From Tetraselmis striata (taxonomy: Eukaryota; Chlorophyta; Chlorodendrophyceae; Chlorodendrales; Chlorodendraceae): DNA of 64,000 bases. Positions 56,340 to 64,000 of this stretch are shown in pieces. The stretch covers positions 124,001-188,000 of the forward strand of contig VCJN01001726.1 of the NCBI GenBank assembly GCA_006384855.1, read 5' to 3'. Positions within the stretch are counted from its first letter, which is position 1. The number at the start of each line of letters is the position of its first letter. The position numbers were made by a program, and so were the translations under genes. The notes under the pieces were generated by a model. It did no database searches, was not told the DNA's origin, and was given only the letters and a program-made list of their open reading frames with translations.

Positions 56340-56595
56340 CCCCGCACATCGGCGCAGTTCTGAAAGCTACGACAGCATTGACAGGTGGGATGCGGTAAAG
56401 TGCGGGCCATATGAAAAGAAGTACTTCATGCAGAGGAGGGCGGGGCGCGAAGCAACGATGGAGGCGGGAGGCGAGGCGTTCAGCATCGGTGAGGGGGCTG
56501 AGGGCAGCGGTGAGCCGAGCACCTGCCGCTCATGTGACATAGCTGTCTATGGCAAATCCAGTAAGGGCGAGAAGGGGAAGGGACACGCTCACTAG
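56340..56595 (+). CDS. Possible downstream exon of the element gene
   Basis: Frame ending at TAG 56595 with ESYDSIDRWDAVKCGPYEKK and a C-terminal STCRSCDIAVYGKSSKGEKG tail. Plausible as coding, but splice connections to 55621-56091 are unresolved. Confidence 0.3.
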
Positions 56596-56610
56596 ATGTA
56601 ATTAATGCAT

Positions 56611-56865
56611 TCACATCTTCCTTCGCTTCGTCGCCGCTTTCTCTGCCATCTCTGCCTTCACGGCACACGCCTTTGCCTTGGGCAGGTGGGGCTGTGCACG
56701 ATGGGCTGGTCCATGCATGTCACGGTGGTGCGCGATCAAGGTGCTGCGCGTCGTGACTTGGCCAGTCCTGGAGAGCATCACCTTGCCGGACTTGAGCAGG
56801 TGCTGGGGCTTTTGGTTGCTGCCGTTGCGGAAGCCCTGCTTGATCTCCATGTTTGCAGTGAGCAC
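56611..56865 (-). CDS. Short basic frame, unknown product
   Basis: 84 codons on the minus strand: MEIKQGFRNGSNQKPQHLLK, then SGKVMLSRTGQVTTRSTLIA, ending with a basic AEMAEKAATKRRKM. The basic tail and Lys/Gln-rich start look coding. It overlaps plus-strand frames. A distant piggyBac-like resemblance was considered but is too weak to assert. Confidence 0.3.
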   Translation of the reverse strand: MLTANMEIKQGFRNGSNQKPQHLLKSGKVMLSRTGQVTTRSTLIAHHRDMHGPAHRAQPHLPKAKACAVKAEMAEKAATKRRKM

Positions 56866-57098
56866 TCAATGCGTCAAGGTTGCCATGCAGTTCTATCCAT
56901 CGGGAAATTGCCGTCATGCAACTTATTCATGCACGGAGTGATGTCCTTTGCTGCCGCGATGTTCATGAAGGCTGCGAAGAATACCTCCGTAGCTGCCCGT
57001 AGCTTGTAGGTCAAGGTAACTTATTTCGTTGTCGCTGAGAGCCACCTCAAAAACAGCGCGATGACTTCGCCTCCCGTTGTGTTTGCAGTTGGAGATGC

Positions 57099-57478
57099 GT
57101 GCTATCAACGCCTATGAGCAATGGACTGTGGGAGGGCCCGATCAACACTGTCTTCCAGCAGGACTTTGTCTTCCCGCCCAGGATTGTGCATGGCAGACTT
57201 GTCACATATACATGGACAGAGGCCAGCAACACTGCTGGTAGGGGGCGGCGGCAAAGGGCCGCCGGTGACGCTGTGCCGAGGCAGATGATCAGGTGATGGG
57301 CCACCTGTGTGATATATTATTGCTGAAGCATCTTACATGTTGTTGTTGCTTTCCTGCACTTTGCGCTGATGCTGATAGTGCAGCCCGGCACGGGTGGTGC
57401 TCCTACTTGAAGCACTCCCATGCCTACGACATCGCCGCCCTCGATGAGGATGATGGCGGTGTTGATGCCATGCAGTAG
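57099..57478 (+). CDS. Possible two-exon C-terminal fragment
   Basis: MSNGLWEGPINTVFQQDFVF then PPRIVHGRLVTYTWTEASNT (57114-57235) reads as protein. A block after the CAG near 57383 (ARHGWCSYLKHSHAYDIAAL, then DEDDGGVDAMQ) ends at TAG 57478. Both are plus strand, with intron-like sequence between. Family not recognised. Confidence 0.3.
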
Positions 57479-58040
57479 TAGCATATACGTAGCAACCGTG
57501 GCGTGTGTGAATTGAGCATATCCATATGTTGTGGGAGCAGTTGCGTAGTATGGCAGGCGCATGATACATATAGGCGTCGGTTGGGTCTGGGGTTTCCAAA
57601 TGTAATGTTAAGCAATACTATCTTACGAAGCATCGCCAATCTGCATTATGCTTGCACATATTGCGCGCATGCCTGCTTCACTAATTTTCCTGACACACTC
57701 ACAACATTTTTTTTTGATACTGACAACATGGGTCAATGTTACGCATGGATGCCGCGGTGTACTGCAGTATCGTCGCGAGCAAGCATTGTCAACCGATGTT
57801 GACACAAAAGTTTGCATTTGTCTTTGCCGCTATACACATCTGTACTTTTGTGAATTTCATGTCATTTGTGGTATGTATGTTGATTTGCATGTAATCTGTT
57901 CAGCAATAAGATTAATGTGAAACGCGTCGTGCATTACATACAACAGCAGATGCATCGTAGTGTCATTGATTATGTTATTGTGACGCCCCGGGTACCGAGG
58001 TACCATTACTAGTCGAGACTGATGCAATGATATAAAGTAC
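57479..58040. other. AT-rich spacer within the element
   Basis: No coding support. Contains a T run at about 57707-57714. Confidence 0.3.
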
Positions 58041-58154
58041 GTGATGAGCCACCAGCCGCGCGCGCACTTTCACTCTTCGGCACTTCCTCTTCGCCTATTT
58101 ATGCTGACCGCTTCGCATGAAGAGCAGATCGCCCTGCTCGCCCCCCGTGCCACC

Positions 58155-58822
58155 ATGGCCTCCGTCAGCACCTTCCATGCCGCTGCCGGGACGGATGACG
58201 CGTCGTGGGAAGATATCATGCTGCCGAGAGGAGCACGCGAGCCCCCGCCTGTCCCGCGCGGCCCGCCCCTGCGCTACTACCTCACGACAGTCAGCGCCGA
58301 TGACACGTCGAGCGTTTTTGACTGGTCAAGCTGAACGGCCCGTCTGCCCACCCTAATTGACCGTGGAGGAGGAGCAAGCTGCCCTGCTTAAATCGATGAA
58401 GCCGACGCATGCAGCAAGGGTTCTTTGCATCCCTAGTGCAAAGGTGCGCTTGCCGGCCGGTTTACCTGCTCATCGTGTAGCTAGCTGCTGACGTTGTCGC
58501 TGCCCGAGCGAGTGTCGGCGACTAAGTGTTTTTTCTTTCATCACTACCGCAGTCCGGAATCGACCAGAACGGCGCTCCGGTGCAAGACCTGTCTACCGGC
58601 TACAGCCCCCCTCCCCCGCTCGCTCGACGAGCTCATGTTCCCCGTGCGGCTAGATCCCCGGCGCTTCAGGACGCTACTGCGAGGATGCAGGCTGGACGCC
58701 AGAGGAAGCAAGCGCCACGGGAGCGCGCGGCGGCATCATGCCAGCCCCGTCAAACAAGCTCCCTAGCCGCGGGGCGCAGCAGATGGCAGCAGCTGCCATG
58801 AATAGCATGCCCCAGAAGTAGC
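58155..58822 (+). CDS. Possible small spliced gene, unknown product
   Basis: MASVSTFHAAAGTDDASWED then IMLPRGAREPPPVPRGPPLR and YYLTTVSADDTSSVFDW (58155-58333), then LTVEEEQAALLKSMKPTHAA (about 58358-58440), then GIDQNGAPVQDLSTGYSPPP after a CCGCAG near 58552. The pieces look like successive exons of one protein with a basic, Ala/Gln-rich tail. Splice junctions are not proven. Confidence 0.3.
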
Positions 58823-58829
58823 TGCGGGC

Positions 58830-59522
58830 AATAAGGGGCAGTCAGCACCCGAGCCGACAGCGGGCATAACACCACGTGCCGGCGCCAGGAAGAGGCCGGC
58901 GGCAGCGGAGCCAGCCGGCCGCAGGCCAGGGGGGGCGGGCACGGGCCGGGGGCGGTAGTAGACCCATTGTAATTAAATTTCTAGTATTTCCCTAATACTT
59001 TATGCAGTTGCCGACCCCTCCGCCATAAATCCGAAAATGTCCGGTGCCTTGACGTTAAATTTGCCAGCTAGGAGTAGGCGCGCCCATGTCCGCTTAACCA
59101 CACCCCGAAGCTCGACGCTCATTGGCCGCTGATCCAGCATGGCACCTCACCTTTATTAAATCACAAAACCAACCGTGACTACCGTGTAATGCATTTTTGC
59201 AGCCTTTGTTGTGTATCGACCAGTTCCCTACTGCCCCGCCTGCTCGTCATCATCACTCGTCATCACGCGGGTATCTTCCGCGCGTACTCGTGAGGAGGCG
59301 CGCGCCTAATAGCAGATATGAAGGGCAGTGATTCCCGTAAAGTACAGTGACTCGTGTACTCGTCTCGTACTTTGTGCACTCGTGACTACCGAGTACCCGC
59401 TACTCGCTATAGTACTTTGATGCAGGGCTCCGCTGCCGTACTCATCCTTACCGCCAAGTTTTTAAGTACTGTGACGCCTAACGTTAGGCGCGATATATAC
59501 ATGCGACTACTCGCGCCTGGTA
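58830..59522. other. 3' part of the element, non-coding
   Basis: GC-rich to about 58960, then AT-richer, with repeated ACTCGTG and GTACTCGT words (59345-59425) and a perfect palindrome CGCCTAACGTTAGGCG at about 59473-59488 close to the right inverted repeat. Confidence 0.45.
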
Positions 59523-59940
59523 GTCGTTAAGCGCGGTTAAGCGGACCCCGTTTCGACGAGTGACCCCTACGATTTACTTAGCACAAACCGCCATTACTTG
59601 ATAGGAACCTAGCACAGCCAGGCTTATATGCCCGCTTTGCCGATCAACTTCTACGCACTTTCCGTCCCTCAACCGCCGGACATGGGGGTTAAGCCGCCAG
59701 CCTCGGCAGTTGCTTAGCCAAACTTGGCATCCCGTACCGTGTCCATGGCTTCGTAGCTCTGCCGCCGGCACACGCCGAGTCCGGCGCTTGCTGCCGCCGG
59801 GTTGCGCACGCATGCACGCACAGTAATACGCCGCCGACGCCGCCACGCTTACTTCCACCACCTTCGCCAGCCGCAGCTTCGCACGCCGTTCCGCCGATAT
59901 ACGAAACGCACTCCCCCCCCCCCCCCCCCCTCCCCGCGTC

Positions 59941-60849
59941 ATGTATAATATATTCGAGGCGACTATGCGGGGCGCAGCACACGCCGCGGCGTGGGTCGGC
60001 GGCGCGGCGGGCGGCGGGAGCCCTAATGGCCGCGCAGTATCCACACCCACACCGGCACCGCCGCTCACCTCCGACGCGGATGAACCGCCTCCCAAAGGAA
60101 ACATGCCGGATGGTGGTAAGCGCAGCAGGCGTGGGGTGCCGGTGCCGGTACCTGTGCGACGGAGCTGTCGCGTCAGGAACCGCACCGCAACCGCAACCGC
60201 ACCGCATGTGGAGCAACACATGGCGGTGCCGGCCCCACCTATGTCTAGGGCCACCTCCTCACAGCACCCCGCCACGACGGCGTCGGCCACCGCCGACGGC
60301 GCCGTTGCGGGGGGGGACGCCCTGCCAGGCGACGACGATGCGCCTGATGCGCCGCATCAGGAGGCGGAGGAGGCCGTGGTAGAGGCGACTGATAGGGATG
60401 AGGGAGTTGTCGAGGCGAGCGAGGCTGCGCTCGCGCCACCCGCCCCGCAGCCACCTGCGGGACATGCCGACTTGCTCGTCGCCATGTTGACCGGAGCACT
60501 ACGAGCAGTGGCGGGAGGCGGCCACATGCACTATCATGTGCGTGTCCTGGCCGGACGCCCGTCATGCGTGTACTGCGGCCGACGGACGGACTGGGAGTGC
60601 TGCTGCGACGGCACCCCGGCTTTGTGCGGCCCCAAGTACCCATGCATGGCGACCCATCAGCGGGCAGTCCCCTGCCCGACCACGGCCGCGGTGAGGGCGG
60701 AGTTCCGCCATGCCAGGGACGCGTTCCACGACGCGACTCGCGCCGCCGTGTCTGAGGCTTCCGAGAAGGCACGCGCGGCTGGTAGGGTGCGCAGGGTGAG
60801 GCGGCGGACGGCCCAGGAGATGAAGGAGAGCGAGACATGCCGTCAGTGA
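59941..60849 (+). CDS. Zinc-ribbon protein with piggyBac-like cysteine-rich end
   Basis: 302 codons in one exon, ATG 59941, TGA 60847. Residues 1-180 are low-complexity: Ala/Pro/Gly-rich, a basic KRSRRG...RRSCRVRNR patch (60-81), then an acidic stretch. Residues 209-239 form a cross-brace-like zinc site: C209, C212, C220, C222, C229, C235, H239 (PSCVYCGRRTDWEC, then ALCGPKYPCMATH). The C-x2-C...C...LC...C...H order resembles the cysteine-rich domain at the C-terminus of piggyBac transposases, where it binds transposon ends. No DDE catalytic domain is present, so this is a free-standing end-binding-like domain or a degraded derivative. The C-terminus is a basic helix. It is convergent with the Tnp2-like gene ending at 61016. 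Confidence 0.55.
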   Translation: MYNIFEATMRGAAHAAAWVGGAAGGGSPNGRAVSTPTPAPPLTSDADEPPPKGNMPDGGKRSRRGVPVPVPVRRSCRVRNRTATATAPHVEQHMAVPAPPMSRATSSQHPATTASATADGAVAGGDALPGDDDAPDAPHQEAEEAVVEATDRDEGVVEASEAALAPPAPQPPAGHADLLVAMLTGALRAVAGGGHMHYHVRVLAGRPSCVYCGRRTDWECCCDGTPALCGPKYPCMATHQRAVPCPTTAAVRAEFRHARDAFHDATRAAVSEASEKARAAGRVRRVRRRTAQEMKESETCRQ

Positions 60850-61015
60850 GGTCGGGCGCAATGTTATTGGGTGGGGCTCACGGGCGTGTAACACTTGCAC
60901 TTTGCGCGTACTGCTGGGTTACATCCAGGCGGCGTCACACTACTATGCAACCGGAAAGGCTGCGTTGCTACTGCAAACGATGCTAAGCCTCACTCGGTAG
61001 CAACCGCTGCCCCGC
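60850..61015. other. Convergent 3' spacer
   Basis: 166 bases between the stop codons of the zinc-ribbon gene (+) and the transposase gene (-). No other feature. Confidence 0.4.
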
Positions 61016-63961
61016 CTATCCCTCAGCCGCTGCCCCCCCCCCCCCCCCCCCCCCCTCTCGCGCACCGTCCTGCGACCTTGCGTGGATCCCCGCCACCAGC
61101 AGCTCCCCGGCGTCGACGCCCAAGTCGGCAGCCTTCGCGGAGGACATGTCGGCAGGGGCCATGAGAACAGCCACCTTGCGGATGCCCGGACCATCTAGTA
61201 GGACAAGGGCCTCCTCCCCGCCGGATCCGCCGCCGCCGCCCGGCACTCTCCACAAGTCCAAGCCCACGGCAGTGTGGGCTCTTTCCGGCGTCCACACCGT
61301 ACACAATGCAGCCCGAATGGGCCGCGCGCTGCCACGGCTGCCGTCCGAGTCAACCCCTAGCGGGGGCGGTGGCGTGGCAAGGTAGAAGTGTTGAGCTCGC
61401 GCGACCATGGTGGTGTACTTGGCGTCTTCGCGCTCCGCCAGCAGGTTTCTTGGCAGCTCCTCCTCGCTCTCTAGCTCCTCGGTGGTGTAGGGGGGTGGGT
61501 CGGCGTCGGGGACTTGCTTCAACATCTTGTACACAAAGAAGGAGTTGTCTCTCGACGTCTCCCCATCTCCCCCCCCCCCCCCCCCCCGGTGTAGCCGGGG
61601 CTTGTCGCCGTTGCGAAGCGACGCCGCCTTGTAGGCCAGGAGCCCCCCAGCGCCACCGCTGGGGCTCCAGCCCGGCAGGACCGCACCCCACCCCGCGAGT
61701 ATGGGTGCATACGAGTGCGAGCCCTGCACCGTACGTCGGACGTCGTCCAGCAACTTCTCCAAATGGTCCTTGAAGTCCACCGCGTGCTCCCACGCAGCGG
61801 ATGCGCTCCCAACCAACCGGATGGGCGTCTCCACGGCGCCGGGGCCTGCGTCGTCTGGGGCCATGTACCCCTGTGTGTGTGGATGGGTCGCTGTGAGTGC
61901 GAGTGTGAATGTGTGTGTGTGTGTGGGTGGGTGGGTATGGGTGCACGTGGCTGAGGAGGCAGCAAGAGGCGGGCGGGGGGGGGGGGGGGGAGAGACGACC
62001 TTGTTGGGGTTGGGTTCCCGGTAGAGGCGATGCGCCTTCAGGCGGTTGATCCGCTGCGCGAAAAGGAGGTCCCTCATCATGGTCTCGCAGACATTCTTCG
62101 GCAGCACGCGCTTGGCGCCCGCCTTCAAGAAGACCATGAGGTTCTCCATCCACAGCTCCGCAAGGGGGTGCCCGCAAGCCAGCATATGGTGGATCATGCG
62201 GCACACCGCCGAGTGCAAGTTGGAGACGAGGAGCGACACGAAGCCGTTCCCCTCAGCCAGGCGGGCATACACGGTGATGTCCGCTAGGTATCGAGTCCTC
62301 CCCTCCCTGGTGAGCGCGTCCACCTGCGCCTTCCGCTCAGGGCCGTCCTCCTCCGTCACCACGCTCTGCACCCCCCACCGCGTGACGAACCACACAGCTC
62401 CTTGCAGGCGCTTGTACATGTGCCCAAGCACCCCCAGCTGCGACACCGCACGCATCACCGCTGGGGACGCGAGCTCCTTCCCGGTCATGATCGCCTTCAC
62501 CCGGGCCTCCTCGAACAGCGGACCGGCGGTAAGAAGGGAAAACGTTTCCGAGTGGTGCCAGCAGTCCTCGATGACCCAGCCGGACAGCACCGTCACCTTG
62601 CATGACCCTGCAGTCATGAAGGGGAATGCCGTCACGCCCCCGCGCCCGCCCACGCCGCCCACCGCCCATGGGGGAGGGGGGGGGGGGGGGGGCTTACCTT
62701 TCGACTTCTTGGACACCGCAAACGAAGGGCGCAACCCGCGTCCAAAGTTGCTGGGTATCAGGACTAAAGCCTTGCGCCGGTCTTCCTGCTTCATAGCCCG
62801 AAATCCAACGTGGCCCAGCACGTCGAGGAAGTTCCTCCAAAAGTCCTTTCCCAAGCCCAAAAAGCACAGGTGGTCCGGCGCGAGGGGGAAGAGGTTGACC
62901 ATGCTGACATAGCCCAGGACCGCAAGCACCTGGCACACGCCATGGCAGCCAGTGTTCTGCTTGGCCTGCTCCAGCCGGGTTGTGTTGAACGCACGCCGGG
63001 CAGCGGGGCTCAGTTCGCCGTCCTCATCCCCATCAAGGGCCGACTTGGCCAAGTCCTCCTCTATCTGGCCGATGACGCCCATCTGCTCCAGCATCTGGTC
63101 GCCGGAGAGCAGGAGGCAGCTCGCGCCTGTGCGCACAGCCTGGTACTCTACGCCATCCACCCTCTGGATGACGTCCTTTGCATACCCCGCAGGCGCCACC
63201 TTCACCGTGCCGTCCGGGCCCTCCACATGGCTCCACAGACGGCACCAGGGGCAACCTCTGAGCTGCCTAGGACCCCCCCGCATAAAGATCTTTCGTCTGC
63301 CCTGGGCGTCACACACCCACGTACCGAGGAAGACCTTGTGCACGAACTGTTCCCCCCCGTCTGCGGGGGTGACCCTCACTCCATGCTCGCCAAGCACCGC
63401 GAGCTCGTCCAGCACCACTAACAGTATTTTGCCCAGGTTGGGCGGCTCCGGGGGCCCGATGAGTGCGACTGGGTGCCAGTTGCTCCTGGAGGTCAGCATG
63501 TGGGGCGGCATGTCCTCACACCTGATCCCAACCCCGGTGACAGACTGGGTGGCCCGAAGGTGCGACAGGAAGCCATCATCTGTGAGTGTGTAGATCCCGT
63601 TGTCGGCATGGAGGAAGTCTCCCGCGGCGAGGCCGGTGCCGTGCCCGCCTTCATTCAGGCGCTCCGCCTCCGACGAGGCGCGGAAGGCGTTGATAGACAC
63701 GTCCGTCCCCTTCTTCCAGCAAGCGTACCACGCAGGGTCTCGGAACCAGCCCTTGATGATGTCCACCACGCTCAAGACGTACCAAACCCGTGCAGCCGTG
63801 AGCTTCAGGGACTGCGGCGTGCGGATAAACCTGTCGGCATTGCACTCCGGGCAGTGCTGGTCGGGGAGGTTCGCCCATTCGGCAGCCTTCCCGGGCGCCC
63901 CGCTGAACGCCACGCACCCCTTGGGGCACATGTGCCGGACATATCTGGATGTATCAGGCAC
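61016..63961 (-). CDS. Tnp2/KDZ-like transposase, 5' end beyond the window
   Basis: Minus strand. The first visible exon begins at 63961 after a TGCATGCAG acceptor, so the gene starts outside the window. Exon 1 runs to the donor AAAG|GTAAGCCCCC at about 62697. Exon 2 runs from the acceptor TGACTGCAG (about 62610) to AACAAG|GTCGTC (about 62002), and exon 3 from CACACAG (about 61871) to 61016. Motifs: CPKGC and HCPECNADRF near the start; WHPVALIGPPEPPNLGKIL and VLDELAVL; then FLGTWVCDAQGRRKI with GGPRQLRGCPWCRLW; later LVSNLHSAVCRMIHHMLACG and PLAELWMENLMVFLKAG. This order (CPxC, LxGPxEPxxL...L.DEL, the D.xGRRK...GCxxC zinc site, then the HxxxH...W.E region) matches the Tnp2/DUF4218-type transposases of CACTA elements and the related KDZ group. 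The C-terminal 250 residues are variable. One C-type zinc site is seen; the catalytic acids were not assigned with certainty. Confidence 0.65.
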   Translation of the reverse strand: MPDTSRYVRHMCPKGCVAFSGAPGKAAEWANLPDQHCPECNADRFIRTPQSLKLTAARVWYVLSVVDIIKGWFRDPAWYACWKKGTDVSINAFRASSEAERLNEGGHGTGLAAGDFLHADNGIYTLTDDGFLSHLRATQSVTGVGIRCEDMPPHMLTSRSNWHPVALIGPPEPPNLGKILLVVLDELAVLGEHGVRVTPADGGEQFVHKVFLGTWVCDAQGRRKIFMRGGPRQLRGCPWCRLWSHVEGPDGTVKVAPAGYAKDVIQRVDGVEYQAVRTGASCLLLSGDQMLEQMGVIGQIEEDLAKSALDGDEDGELSPAARRAFNTTRLEQAKQNTGCHGVCQVLAVLGYVSMVNLFPLAPDHLCFLGLGKDFWRNFLDVLGHVGFRAMKQEDRRKALVLIPSNFGRGLRPSFAVSKKSKGKPPPPPPPPWAVGGVGGRGGVTAFPFMTAGSCKVTVLSGWVIEDCWHHSETFSLLTAGPLFEEARVKAIMTGKELASPAVMRAVSQLGVLGHMYKRLQGAVWFVTRWGVQSVVTEEDGPERKAQVDALTREGRTRYLADITVYARLAEGNGFVSLLVSNLHSAVCRMIHHMLACGHPLAELWMENLMVFLKAGAKRVLPKNVCETMMRDLLFAQRINRLKAHRLYREPNPNKVVSPPPPPRPPLAASSATCTHTHPPTHTHTFTLALTATHPHTQGYMAPDDAGPGAVETPIRLVGSASAAWEHAVDFKDHLEKLLDDVRRTVQGSHSYAPILAGWGAVLPGWSPSGGAGGLLAYKAASLRNGDKPRLHRGGGGGGDGETSRDNSFFVYKMLKQVPDADPPPYTTEELESEEELPRNLLAEREDAKYTTMVARAQHFYLATPPPPLGVDSDGSRGSARPIRAALCTVWTPERAHTAVGLDLWRVPGGGGGSGGEEALVLLDGPGIRKVAVLMAPADMSSAKAADLGVDAGELLVAGIHARSQDGAREGGGGGGGAAAEG
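61900..61992 (-). repeat. Poly-C and (AC)n tracts in transposase intron 2
   Basis: On the sense (minus) strand the intron begins GTCGTCTC, followed by about 16 C and later an ACACAC run. It is one of the clearest examples of a C tract placed directly after a donor site. Confidence 0.8.
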
Positions 63962-64000
63962 CTGCATGCATCGGGAGGCGAGGAGCGTGAGGGGCCTGAC

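Larger units (their letters stand above)
54740..59564. mobile_element. DNA transposon-like element with about 40-bp terminal inverted repeats
   Basis: The left end GTCACTCGTCGAAACGGGGT then TCGCCTAACCGCGCCTAAC (54740-54779) is matched in reverse complement at 59523-59564 (GTCACTCGTCGAAACGGGGT then CCGCTTAACCGCGCTTAAC), with three visible differences over about 40 bases. The 4.8 kb between them contains a CACACTG microsatellite, several partial genes and short GTAC-rich motifs. No exact target-site duplication was found. A CACT- start would fit CACTA-like ends but the evidence is thin. Confidence 0.6.

Noticed and set aside
56611-57304. piggyBac transposase on the minus strand
   Set aside because: The resemblance (QGFRNGSNQKPQHLLKSGKV, then SRTGQV) is weak, no DDE motif is seen, and plus-strand frames over the same stretch look equally protein-like.

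Overview
The window is nuclear DNA of a GC-rich eukaryotic microalga, most likely a green alga (Chlorophyta). This is inferred from spliced genes with GTGCG...CAG-type introns, a giant octotricopeptide-like (OPR-like) organelle protein, DIRS-type and R2-type retroelements of the kinds known in green algae, and very long C/G homopolymer tracts. I ran no database search. Family names come from motifs read by eye.

Layout. 0-20 kb is mainly host genes: the C-terminal exon of a probable GPI-anchored protein (ends 1578, +), a 948-residue membrane protein with a HET-like domain (4792-1946, -), a long TATATG microsatellite (7.3-8.3 kb), a many-exon type II membrane glycosyltransferase-like gene (11989-8760, -), a broken gene (14.2-13.5 kb, -), the 3' end of a coiled-coil gene (ends 16078, +), and a conserved nuclear, splicing-factor-like gene (about 19.5-16.4 kb, -). 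A tRNA-derived SINE and 5'-truncated LINE fragments lie between them.

21.3-27.9 kb is a satellite array of roughly 187-bp monomers. Part of it forms 932-bp five-monomer higher-order repeats, and it contains a 1.65-kb inverted block. 28.7-32.9 kb holds two damaged LINEs with restriction-like endonuclease C-termini. 33.7-41.3 kb is a six-exon gene whose splice phases all agree, encoding a protein of about 1,717 residues with an organelle-type leader and helical repeats.

43.4-64 kb is dominated by mobile DNA: a truncated DIRS/TOC1-like element with split direct repeats (43437-46327); a second SINE copy; a divergent pair consisting of a basic protein (49167-48056, -) and a long spliced gene (49620-52623, +) that combines a Ulp1-type cysteine protease with a 2-oxoglutarate/Fe(II) dioxygenase-like segment; a 368-bp tandem repeat; a 4.8-kb element with 40-bp terminal inverted repeats (54740-59564); a piggyBac-like zinc-ribbon protein (59941-60849, +); and a Tnp2/KDZ-like transposase cut by the window edge (from 63961, -).

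The most interesting unit is the protease plus dioxygenase gene close to a Tnp2/KDZ-like transposase, which may be the cargo of a large DNA transposon. The most interesting architectural signals are the higher-order satellite and the sense-strand poly-C tracts that sit just inside intron 5' ends.
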